From positions 1-8,258 of the forward strand of contig CAJGCP010000052.1 in the NCBI GenBank assembly GCA_904501885.1: 8,258 nt of DNA, in the 5' to 3' direction. Below are positions 1 through 6,761 of this stretch, in pieces. Under the pieces are notes generated by a model that saw only the letters and a program-made list of their open reading frames with translations, had not been told where the DNA came from and did not search any database. The position numbers were made by a program, and so were the translations under genes. The stretch comes from an uncultured Acetatifactor sp. GTDB taxonomy: Bacteria > Bacillota > Clostridia > Lachnospirales > Lachnospiraceae. How positions within the stretch are numbered: the first letter of the stretch is position 1; every line of letters begins with the position of its first letter.

Positions 1-90
1 AAGAAGTAGAAAAATGGTTCTTGATTAATTGTAAAGCGAAAAGCGGGAAGGTGCATTATCTTCTTGCTTCGCATATTAAAATGTGGTAAA

Positions 91-127
91 ACTATCCTTG
101 GTGCATAAATAATGCTAAGGATGAAGT
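91..127 (+). promoter_or_regulatory. Hairpin covering the ribosome binding site of the permease gene
   Basis: The only good Shine-Dalgarno for the permease start at 132 is AAGGA at 117-121. It is the 3' arm of a hairpin: ATCCTT (94-99) pairs perfectly with AAGGAT (117-122). GCAT (103-106) with ATGC (112-115) extends the stem inward, and ACT (91-93) with AGT (125-127) extends it outward across a two-base bulge. The pairing is read directly. That it lowers translation, or opens in response to a signal, temperature or protein, is inference. There is no T-run after it, so it is not an intrinsic terminator. Confidence 0.45.
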
Positions 128-131
128 TACG

Positions 132-1262
132 ATGGAACAGACAAAAATGCAGACTTTTATCGGTCGTATCAAACAATTTATATCCCTGAACGCAGTGATG
201 TGTATTGCTTTTTTGGCAGCGCTGATCACTGTGTTTTTTGTACCTGTGGATCAGGAGTATAAGGGATATTTTGACTATAAGACCTTGACCTGCCTGTTCT
301 GTGTTTTGGCGGTTGTATGTGCGCTGAAGAATATCAACTTCTTCTATATGTTAGCGTGCAAGGTAGTGGAGTTGTTCAAAAATGCAAGAATGAGTATCAT
401 TGCGTTGGTTTATATCACGTTTATCGGCTCTATGCTGATTGCCAATGATATGGCGCTTTTGACCTTCCTGCCTTTGGGATATTTTGTGCTTACCACCACC
501 GGCAAGGAAAAGTACATGGCATTTACTTTTATTATGCAAAATATTGCGGCCAACTTGGGTGGGATGCTGACACCATTTGGCAATCCGCAGAACCTGTATT
601 TATATTCCAAATTTCAGATTCCTAATCTGGAATTCATGTCTATTATGGCACCGCCTTTTGTGGTATCCATTGTTTTGATTACTATGTGTTGCATTGTGTT
701 TGTGCAGCCGGAGCCGCTGATGTTACCCGCATCTAAAGTAGAATTATCGCCGAAAAAGACAGTACTGTATTTACTGTTATTTGCTCTGGCGATTGTGATT
801 GTGTTCCGGGGGATTCCCTATTGGATTGGATTGATTGTGATCCCGTCGGTTTTGATTTTTGTAGATAGAAAAGCGCTGAAGATGGTGGACTATGGCCTGC
901 TGTTCACCTTCGTTTTCTTTTTCATCTTTGCAGGAAATATGGCGCGTATCGAGGTGGTGCGAAATTTGTTTTCCGGATTGCTTGAGAAAAGTACTTTGCT
1001 GTTTGGTGTATTATCCTGCCAATTTATCAGCAATGTGCCGTCAGCTATTTTGCTGTCTCAGTTCACGGAGAATTATCGTGATTTGTTAGTGGCTGTGAAC
1101 ATCGGTGGTGTGGGAACTTTGATTTCTTCCTTGGCCAGCCTGATTACATTTAGAGAATACACAAAACATAATCCGAAAAAGACACTGTACTATATAGAGA
1201 TGTTCAGTGCATTCAATTTCGGTTTTCTAATAATATTGACAGCGTTCGTGATGGCGGTGTAG
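132..1262 (+). CDS. ArsB/NhaD/SLC13-like (ion transporter superfamily) membrane permease
   Basis: The 376-residue product is almost entirely hydrophobic, with roughly ten membrane segments (for example about 20-38, 50-66, 88-104, 108-122, 170-192, 209-226, 229-245, 253-269, 320-340 and 355-375). It has no cleavable signal peptide. Two pseudo-symmetric re-entrant signatures of the ion transporter superfamily are visible: GGMLTPFGNPQN at 143-154, resembling the TPxGNPQN element of ArsB/NhaD/citrate permeases, and ISNVPSAILLS at 299-309 followed by NIGGVGTLISSLAS at 323-336. An ND pair at 105-106 in the conserved 'NDMALLTFLPL' segment is also typical. It should transport an anion or exchange Na+ or H+ across the cytoplasmic membrane, but the substrate (citrate or another dicarboxylate, arsenite, sulfate) cannot be read. 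It is somewhat shorter than the usual 400-450 residues of ArsB. The ATG is preceded by AAGGA with 10 nt spacing. The gene is monocistronic, ended by the terminator at 1300-1337. Confidence 0.85.
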   Translation: MEQTKMQTFIGRIKQFISLNAVMCIAFLAALITVFFVPVDQEYKGYFDYKTLTCLFCVLAVVCALKNINFFYMLACKVVELFKNARMSIIALVYITFIGSMLIANDMALLTFLPLGYFVLTTTGKEKYMAFTFIMQNIAANLGGMLTPFGNPQNLYLYSKFQIPNLEFMSIMAPPFVVSIVLITMCCIVFVQPEPLMLPASKVELSPKKTVLYLLLFALAIVIVFRGIPYWIGLIVIPSVLIFVDRKALKMVDYGLLFTFVFFFIFAGNMARIEVVRNLFSGLLEKSTLLFGVLSCQFISNVPSAILLSQFTENYRDLLVAVNIGGVGTLISSLASLITFREYTKHNPKKTLYYIEMFSAFNFGFLIILTAFVMAV

Positions 1263-1299
1263 AATATAGAAAACGGACAAATTAATACAAACTTTTACA

Positions 1300-1337
1300 A
1301 AAGATGCATGAGGAAAACTCTGCATCTTTGTTTTTTT
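1300..1337 (+). terminator. Rho-independent terminator of the permease gene
   Basis: AAAGATGCA (1300-1308) pairs perfectly with TGCATCTTT (1321-1329). The stem continues as GAG (1310-1312) with CTC (1318-1320) around a GAAAA loop, with one bulged T at 1309. A G and seven consecutive T residues (1331-1337) follow directly. It lies 38 nt after the permease stop and separates that gene from the nuclease-like gene. Confidence 0.92.
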
Positions 1338-1406
1338 ATAAAATACAAGAAGGTCGTGTGTGCTTGAAAAGTTTGTAGATAGGTAGATTTATAAGGGGTA
1401 AGAAAA

Positions 1407-2498
1407 ATGGATAAGGGTAATATGAGAATACAATTTGTGAGAACGGATGATGTATTCAAGGATTTATGCGAGATTATAGAATCTGCACAAGATGCCGCTT
1501 ACCGTGCGGTTAATATGGCTCTTGTACAGAGAAATTGGCTCTTGGGATACCGAATTGCGTGTGAAGAATTGCGTGGAGGTGAAAGAGCTGAGTATGGTGC
1601 TGAGATTATCAAAAAACTGTCGGAAAAACTGACAAAGGATTATGGAAAAGGATTTGATTATAGTTCGTTATATAAATATGTTCGCTTTTATAAAACATTT
1701 CCTAATATTTTGGACTCGGTGAGTCCAAAATCAAAAAATCTTTTGTCGTGGACACATTATAGAATTCTTCTTCAGGTGGAAGAACAGGAGGCACGAGATT
1801 GGTACGAAAGAGAAGCGGCCACACAAATGTGGAGCGTTAGAACCCTCCAACGTAATGTGTCATCGCAATACTATTATCGTGTTTTGAAGATACAAAATCA
1901 GGACCTGATTAATACGGATTTGGGGGAGCGGGAACTAGTACATCGGAGTGATAAATATGAGTTTATTAAAAACCCGGTAGTTGCAGAGTTTTTGGGATTT
2001 TCTTTGCACTCTGAATTTTCGGAGAATGATCTTGAAAAAAGCATATTGTTGAATTTGCAGAAATTCTTAATTGAGTTAGGGAAAGGGTACGCTTTTGTCG
2101 CAAGACAGCAACGTATTCATACGGAAAAACAGGATTATTACATAGATTTAGTGTTTTATAACTACATACTTAAATGTTTCGTGTTGATAGATTTAAAAAC
2201 AAATAAGATAACGCATCAAGATGTAGGACAGATGGACATGTATATTCGTATGTATGATGAAATGAAGCGGGGCGAAGGAGATAATCCAACAATTGGAATT
2301 GTGCTGTGTGCTGATACGGATGAGGATATTGCGCGATACTCTGTATTACATGAAAATGAGCAATTATTTGCGTCGAAATATAAATTATATTTGCCGACGG
2401 AGGATGAATTGCGAAATGAAATAGCCACTCAGAAAGCGATGTTTTATCTTCAACAGCAGGATAAGAAAGAACAGATTCCGGTGCACCTTTCTACTTGA
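1407..2498 (+). CDS. DUF1016/YhcG-family PDDEXK nuclease-fold protein
   Basis: The 363-residue protein has the two-domain layout of the YhcG/DUF1016 family. An N-terminal helical domain (about 15-165) carries the typical 'Y..LS..L...YG.GF.Y..L...RRFY' pattern (63-97 region) and LLSWTHYRILLQV at 112-124. A C-terminal PD-(D/E)XK-like domain (about 185-345) follows. Likely active-site residues are E210 in the helix before the core, D247 in YIDLVFYN, D262 and K264 in LIDLKT, and Q275 in the GQM motif. So the core is intact, with D in place of the more usual E before xK. The family is thought to act on DNA and often travels with restriction-modification, phage or other mobile genes. The actual function is unestablished. 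No partner gene lies beside it, and its codons are visibly AT-richer than those of valS, which suggests acquisition by transfer. The start at 1407 has AAGGGG 8 nt upstream; an in-frame ATG at 1422 is a weaker alternative. No convincing promoter was seen. Confidence 0.88.
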   Translation: MDKGNMRIQFVRTDDVFKDLCEIIESAQDAAYRAVNMALVQRNWLLGYRIACEELRGGERAEYGAEIIKKLSEKLTKDYGKGFDYSSLYKYVRFYKTFPNILDSVSPKSKNLLSWTHYRILLQVEEQEARDWYEREAATQMWSVRTLQRNVSSQYYYRVLKIQNQDLINTDLGERELVHRSDKYEFIKNPVVAEFLGFSLHSEFSENDLEKSILLNLQKFLIELGKGYAFVARQQRIHTEKQDYYIDLVFYNYILKCFVLIDLKTNKITHQDVGQMDMYIRMYDEMKRGEGDNPTIGIVLCADTDEDIARYSVLHENEQLFASKYKLYLPTEDELRNEIATQKAMFYLQQQDKKEQIPVHLST

Positions 2499-2523
2499 CA
2501 AATGTTTATGATAAGCATATATT
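2495..2523 (+). promoter_or_regulatory. Sigma-A type promoter of the T-box/SGNH/valS/folC operon
   Basis: A consensus -35 TTGACA at 2495-2500 is followed after exactly 17 bp by TATATT at 2518-2523, a five-of-six match to the -10 consensus. Transcription should begin near 2530, about 40 nt before stem I of the T-box. The -35 box overlaps the TGA stop (2496-2498) of the nuclease-like gene, so the gene boundary and the promoter share bases. Confidence 0.82.
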
Positions 2524-2790
2524 CTTAAGTAGGCTATCTATATAAAATGGATGGCGCAGTTTTTACATGTAAACGCGATGACGAAGAGGAGTATGCATAC
2601 ACCCTTTGACAGAGAAGGCACCACGGTTAGACCGGGTTGAGAGGTGTCACAAAGAAGGCATGCAGAAGGTAGCTTCCGAGCAGGAAATCTGAACAGCGCA
2701 GAAGCAGTGAATAGGATTTCACGATTGATCCCCGTTACAGGATATTGCTTGATGAGCGAAAGAGGCATTGCAGGAGACTGCAATGTGAAC

Positions 2791-2820
2791 AAAGGTGGTA
2801 CCGCGTATATGACGCCCTTT
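2791..2820 (+). promoter_or_regulatory. T-box antiterminator
   Basis: Helix A1 is AAAGG (2791-2795) with CCTTT (2816-2820). The seven-base bulge TGGTACC (2796-2802) is the site that pairs with the tRNA acceptor NCCA end. Helix A2 is GCG (2803-2805) with CGC (2813-2815) around a seven-base loop. This is the canonical T-box architecture. It is mutually exclusive with the terminator because both use 2814-2820. Confidence 0.92.
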
Positions 2821-2850
2821 GCTGACGAAAGTCGGCAGAGGGCTTTCTTT
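2814..2850 (+). terminator. T-box regulated intrinsic terminator
   Basis: A 13-bp stem forms between 2814-2826 (GCCCTTTGCTGAC) and 2831-2843 (GTCGGCAGAGGGC), with two G-U pairs and a GAAA tetraloop. It is followed by TTTCTTT (2844-2850). Its 5' arm overlaps the 3' side of the antiterminator. It should terminate transcription when tRNA-Val is charged, 23 nt before the SGNH hydrolase start. Confidence 0.93.
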
Positions 2851-2873
2851 ATAAGAAAGGAAGGACAAAAACT

Positions 2874-3950
2874 ATGGCAAGTGCAACAACTGTTGACAAA
2901 AATTTTCAAGTATGGCAGGACTTTGACAGATCTAATCTGGACTTCTACGATGTACTGGAAGCACCGCTACAGGTGCACGGATTAATTTTTCCTGAAGTAG
3001 AAGGTGACTACTTCAGAAGAATTCCCAAGGAATTGGCAAAGCAGGTAAATGAAGGTGTCTTGGCTCTGCATGAGGACAGTGCAGGCGGTCGAGTCCGCTT
3101 CCGCACCAATGCCACACAGATTGCTTTGTTTGCAGAGGAGGGGAATGTAGAGGTATATAATCACTTCGCACTGACGGGAAGTTGTGGATTTGATATGTAT
3201 GCCGGTGACAGATATGTGAATACATTCCGTCCGCCCAGCACTATTGTGGATGGTTTTGCGGCGTTGCTGGAAATTCCGCCTGAGGTACCCCATGAGAACG
3301 GTGAGCGGGAGATTACCATTAATTTTCCTCTGTATTCCCATGTGAAAAAGGTAACCGTTGGTGTCAATAAGGGAGCTACGATGAAGGCCCCCAAGGCTTA
3401 TAAGTATCCTAAGCCCATTGTCTACTATGGATCTTCTATTACTCAGGGTGGTTGTGCTTCCAGACCGGGCAATTCTTATCAGGCCATCATTTCCAGAAAG
3501 TTGGATTGTGAATATCTCAACTTGGGATTTTCCGGTTCAGCCCGAGCGGAACTTCCTATGGCAGAATATATAGCAAATCTGGATATGGAAATCTTCGTAT
3601 ATGATTATGACCACAATGCGGATTCTCCGGAATATTTGAATGAAACCCATCAGAGAATGTTCAAAATTATTCGCGAAAAGAATCCGGAGTTGCCCGTCGT
3701 GATGGTGTCCAGACCGAAATACTATAATGAAAATGAAGATACTAAGAAGCGTCTTGCGGTGATTAAACGCACCTATGATGAAGCGGTGGCATCAGGGGAC
3801 AAAAATGTGTACTTCATCGACGGTGGTGAAATGATGCACAAGTACTGTGACGATTGCGGCACCGTGGATGGCATTCATCCCAACGACCATGGATTTGTGG
3901 CTATGGCAAAGGGAATCGGAGAAGTGCTGGAAAAGATTCTAAAGGCATAA
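2874..3950 (+). CDS. SGNH/GDSL-family hydrolase with N-terminal accessory domain, first gene of the valine T-box operon
   Basis: The 358-residue protein has an N-terminal beta-rich region (about 25-175) and a C-terminal SGNH hydrolase domain (about 180-356). Block I is YYGSSITQGG, with Ser188 as likely nucleophile (GSS instead of GDS). Block II is NLGFSG (216-221), supplying the oxyanion Gly. The block III Asn is N248 in DYDHN, and block V is DGIHPND with D332 and H335. The Ser-His-Asp set is therefore complete. The domain order resembles SGNH proteins related to acyltransferase/esterase SsfX3 and carbohydrate esterases. The acyl ester or sugar substrate is unknown. No signal peptide or membrane helix is seen, so it probably acts in the cytoplasm. 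AAGGA at 2861-2865 lies 8 nt before the ATG, just past the T-box terminator, so its expression should follow tRNA-Val charging. valS starts 84 nt after its stop without an intervening terminator or clear promoter. Confidence 0.88.
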   Translation: MASATTVDKNFQVWQDFDRSNLDFYDVLEAPLQVHGLIFPEVEGDYFRRIPKELAKQVNEGVLALHEDSAGGRVRFRTNATQIALFAEEGNVEVYNHFALTGSCGFDMYAGDRYVNTFRPPSTIVDGFAALLEIPPEVPHENGEREITINFPLYSHVKKVTVGVNKGATMKAPKAYKYPKPIVYYGSSITQGGCASRPGNSYQAIISRKLDCEYLNLGFSGSARAELPMAEYIANLDMEIFVYDYDHNADSPEYLNETHQRMFKIIREKNPELPVVMVSRPKYYNENEDTKKRLAVIKRTYDEAVASGDKNVYFIDGGEMMHKYCDDCGTVDGIHPNDHGFVAMAKGIGEVLEKILKA

Positions 3951-4034
3951 GGGAAAGAAGCAATCAAAATATGCTACAGAAATTAGAGACTACTTGAAAC
4001 GAAGCAAATAATAAGGAAAAATGGAGAATAAATT

Positions 4035-6713
4035 ATGAGCAAGGAATTGGCAAAAACCTATGACCCCAAGGGTCTGGAAGACAGATTGTATCAAAAATGG
4101 TTAGAAAAAAAATATTTTCATGCAGAGGTAGATCACAGCAAGCAACCCTTTACCATCGTGATTCCCCCTCCAAATATAACAGGTCAGCTTCACATGGGAC
4201 ATGCTTTGGATAATACCATGCAGGATATCCTCATCCGCTTTAAGAGGATGCAGGGCTACAACGCATTGTGGCAGCCCGGCACCGACCATGCTTCCATCGC
4301 AACGGAAGTGAAGATTATTGAGAAGTTGAAAGAGGAAGGCATCGACAAGTGGGATTTGGGCCGCGAGAAGTTTCTAGAGCGTGCCTGGGAATGGAAGAAG
4401 GAGTATGGCGGCAGAATCATCAGCCAGTTGAAAAAATTAGGTTCTTCCTGTGATTGGGACAGAGAGCGTTTCACCATGGACGAGGGCTGTAACAGAGCTG
4501 TTACCGAAGTGTTCGTAAAGATGCATGAAAAAGGATATATTTACAAAGGTGCCCGTATGATTAACTGGTGTCCTATTTGTAATACTTCCATCTCTGATGC
4601 AGAGGTAGAGTATCAGGAGCAGGCCGGTCATTTTTGGCATATGAAGTATCCTGTGATGAATGAGGATGGAACCCCCAGCACCACAGAGTTTTTGACCTTT
4701 GCAACCACCCGTCCGGAGACCATGCTGGGCGATACTGCAGTGGCAATTCATCCGGATGACGAGCGTTACGCACATTTGATTGGAAAGAGCGTTATGCTAC
4801 CTATCGTAAACCGTGTGATTCCCATCGTCGCAGATACTTATGTAGATATGGAATTTGGTACCGGTGTGGTAAAGATTACGCCCGCCCATGACCCTAACGA
4901 CTTTGAAGTTGGTAAGCGTCATAATCTGCCTGTTATCAATGTCATGAACGATGATGCCACCATCAATGCAAACGGTGGTAAGTTCGAAGGCATGGGACGC
5001 TATGAGGCAAGAAAGGCCATCGTAGAAAAGTTAGACAGTATGGGGCTACTTGTGAAGATTGAAGACTACACCCATAATGTAGGAACGCATGACCGTTGTA
5101 AAGCAACCATTGAACCTATGGTGAAAGAGCAGTGGTTTGTGAAAATGGACGAACTGATCAAGCCCGCAGTAGAGGCCGTAAAGAGTGGCGACATTCAGTT
5201 GATTCCTGATAGAATGGAAAAGAATTATTTCAACTGGACAGACAATATCCGTGACTGGTGTATCAGTCGTCAGTTGTGGTGGGGACACAGAATCCCTGCA
5301 TATTACTGTGATAAATGTGGCGAAATTGTGGTTGCTAAGGAAACACCCGCCGTTTGCCCTAAGTGTGGAGATACCCATTTCACGCAGGATCCCGATACTT
5401 TGGATACCTGGTTCTCTTCCGCACTTTGGCCTTTTGAGACATTGGGATGGCCGGATATGACGGAGGATTTGAAGTATTTCTATCCTACAGATGTGCTTGT
5501 AACAGGTTACGACATTATCTTTTTCTGGGTCATCAGAATGATTTTCTCCGGCTTCGAGCATATGGGAGAAAAACCCTTCAAAACCGTGCTGTTCCACGGA
5601 TTGGTAAGAGACAGCCAGGGTAGAAAAATGTCCAAATCCTTAGGCAATGGTATCGATCCTTTGGAGATTATCGACCAGTATGGTGCAGATGCGCTGCGTC
5701 TCACCCTGATTACCGGTAATGCACCCGGTAATGATATGAGATTCTACTATGAAAGAGTAGAAAACAGCCGTAACTTTGCTAATAAGGTATGGAATGCGTC
5801 CCGTTTCATTATGATGAATATGGACCAGGCATTAGAAAAGACCGGCAAGGCGGTAAGTACACCCGAAGCAGCGGACCTGGAGCCTGTAGATAAGTGGATT
5901 TTGTCCAAATTAAACACCCTGATTCAGGATGTTACCGACAATATGGAAAACTTTGAGTTGGGTATTGCGGTACAGAAGGTATATGACTTCATCTGGGATG
6001 AATTCTGCGACTGGTATATTGAGATGGTAAAACCCCGTCTGTACAATTCCGACGATGCGGCAAGCCAGAATGCGGCACTTTGGACTTTGAAGACAGTGTT
6101 GATTGATGCGCTGAAACTGTTGCATCCTTATATGCCATTCATTACTGAGGAGATTTTCTGTACTCTGCAGAGTGAAGAAGAGTCCATCATGATCAGCAAA
6201 TGGCCTGTATATACCGATGCTTATGCTTTTGCAAAAGAGGAAAAAGACATTGAGATCATCAAGGAAGCAGTGCGTGGCATCCGTAACATCCGTACTGAGA
6301 TGAACGTGGCCCCCAGCCGTAAGGCAAATGTATATGTAGTCAGCGAAAGCGACGAGATTTTGACTACGTTTGAAGATGGTAAATTGTTCTTTGCGTCTTT
6401 GGCTTATGCAAATGAAGTACTGTTGCAGAAGGATAAAACAGGTATTGCGCAGGATGCGGTTTCTGTAGTGATTCCCGGTGCCACATTGTATATTCCTTTT
6501 GCAGAATTGGTGGATATCGCACAGGAAATCCAGCGTTTGGAAAAAGAAGAGAAGCGCTTAGAAGGGGAACTTGCCCGTGTTACCGGCATGCTTTCCAATG
6601 AGCGATTTATTTCCAAGGCGCCGGAAGCAAAGATTGCAGAAGAGAAAGAAAAACTTGCAAAATACACCCAAATGATGGAGCAGGTAAGAGAGCGTTTGGG
6701 ACAGCTGAGATAA
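4035..6713 (+). CDS. valS: Valyl-tRNA synthetase
   Basis: This class I synthetase activates valine with ATP and charges tRNA-Val in the cytosol; its 892 residues match the usual size. The HIGH-type motif is HMGH at 53-56 in PPPNITGQLHMGHAL, and KMSKS is at 531-535. The CP1 editing domain that removes mischarged threonine shows TTRPETMLGDTAV from about 224 and the GTGVVKITPAHDPNDFEVG segment. Cysteines at 179/182 (WCPIC) and a zinc-ribbon pattern at 425/428/441/444 are present, as is DWCISRQLWWGHRIP between them and CP1. The anticodon-binding helical domain includes FIWDEFCDWYIEMVKPRL, and about 823-892 forms the C-terminal coiled-coil arm characteristic of ValRS and absent from IleRS and LeuRS. 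GGAG at 4023-4026 sits 8 nt before the ATG. It is the second gene behind the valine T-box. I see no independent promoter in the 84-nt gap, so its supply should depend on T-box read-through. Confidence 0.98.
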   Translation: MSKELAKTYDPKGLEDRLYQKWLEKKYFHAEVDHSKQPFTIVIPPPNITGQLHMGHALDNTMQDILIRFKRMQGYNALWQPGTDHASIATEVKIIEKLKEEGIDKWDLGREKFLERAWEWKKEYGGRIISQLKKLGSSCDWDRERFTMDEGCNRAVTEVFVKMHEKGYIYKGARMINWCPICNTSISDAEVEYQEQAGHFWHMKYPVMNEDGTPSTTEFLTFATTRPETMLGDTAVAIHPDDERYAHLIGKSVMLPIVNRVIPIVADTYVDMEFGTGVVKITPAHDPNDFEVGKRHNLPVINVMNDDATINANGGKFEGMGRYEARKAIVEKLDSMGLLVKIEDYTHNVGTHDRCKATIEPMVKEQWFVKMDELIKPAVEAVKSGDIQLIPDRMEKNYFNWTDNIRDWCISRQLWWGHRIPAYYCDKCGEIVVAKETPAVCPKCGDTHFTQDPDTLDTWFSSALWPFETLGWPDMTEDLKYFYPTDVLVTGYDIIFFWVIRMIFSGFEHMGEKPFKTVLFHGLVRDSQGRKMSKSLGNGIDPLEIIDQYGADALRLTLITGNAPGNDMRFYYERVENSRNFANKVWNASRFIMMNMDQALEKTGKAVSTPEAADLEPVDKWILSKLNTLIQDVTDNMENFELGIAVQKVYDFIWDEFCDWYIEMVKPRLYNSDDAASQNAALWTLKTVLIDALKLLHPYMPFITEEIFCTLQSEEESIMISKWPVYTDAYAFAKEEKDIEIIKEAVRGIRNIRTEMNVAPSRKANVYVVSESDEILTTFEDGKLFFASLAYANEVLLQKDKTGIAQDAVSVVIPGATLYIPFAELVDIAQEIQRLEKEEKRLEGELARVTGMLSNERFISKAPEAKIAEEKEKLAKYTQMMEQVRERLGQLR

Positions 6714-6761
6714 GTAGAAAATGATATGTGCATTTGATGCATTGAGCAGGAGAGTGTACTT

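Larger units (their letters stand above)
2570..2850 (+). promoter_or_regulatory. T-box riboswitch, valine specific (GUA specifier)
   Basis: This leader binds uncharged tRNA-Val and controls read-through into the downstream operon. Stem I opens with the conserved GCGATGACGAAG (2575-2586). GAAG (2583-2586) pairs with CTTC (2673-2676) below the specifier loop, and TGCAT (2594-2598) pairs with ATGCA (2660-2664) above it. The 3' side of that loop reads GAAGGTAG (2665-2672), which places the specifier codon GUA (Val) at 2669-2671. GGCACC (2617-2622) pairs with GGTGTC (2643-2648) in the distal arm. Stem III is a perfect CATTGCAG/CTGCAATG hairpin (2766-2773 with 2778-2785). The T-box core AAAGGTGGTACCGCG lies at 2791-2805, and a competing terminator ends the element. 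Valine specificity fits valS downstream. A discriminator A, as tRNA-Val carries, would pair with the UGGU bulge. Other readings of the loop (GGU Gly, AGC Ser) fit the neighbours less well. Confidence 0.95.

Noticed and set aside
3..89. Open frame from the left edge to a TAA at 87-89 (28 codons), a possible C-terminus of an upstream gene
   Set aside because: The fragment resembles no family I know, frames this short are expected by chance, and nothing to the left is available to test it.
1364..1394. TTGAAA followed by TTTATA/TTATAA as promoter of the nuclease-like gene
   Set aside because: The spacing is 18-19 bp with poor -10 matches, and the implied start would fall at or beyond the AAGGGG ribosome binding site.
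2644..2985. 113-codon + strand open frame overlapping the T-box and the SGNH start
   Set aside because: It runs through the antiterminator and terminator and overlaps the well-supported SGNH gene in another frame, so it is a shadow of structured RNA.
3994..4034. TTGAAA before valS as an internal promoter
   Set aside because: No -10-like hexamer occurs at 16-18 bp; the TAATAA present is only 9 bp away.
5046..5597. 183-codon open frame on the - strand inside valS
   Set aside because: It lies wholly antisense to conserved ValRS sequence, shows no domain, and has no clear ribosome binding site.
6729..6741. TGCAT-TTG-ATGCA hairpin between valS and folC
   Set aside because: It has only five pairs, is AT-rich, has no T-run and does not cover the folC ribosome binding site, so it is too small to call a terminator or regulator.
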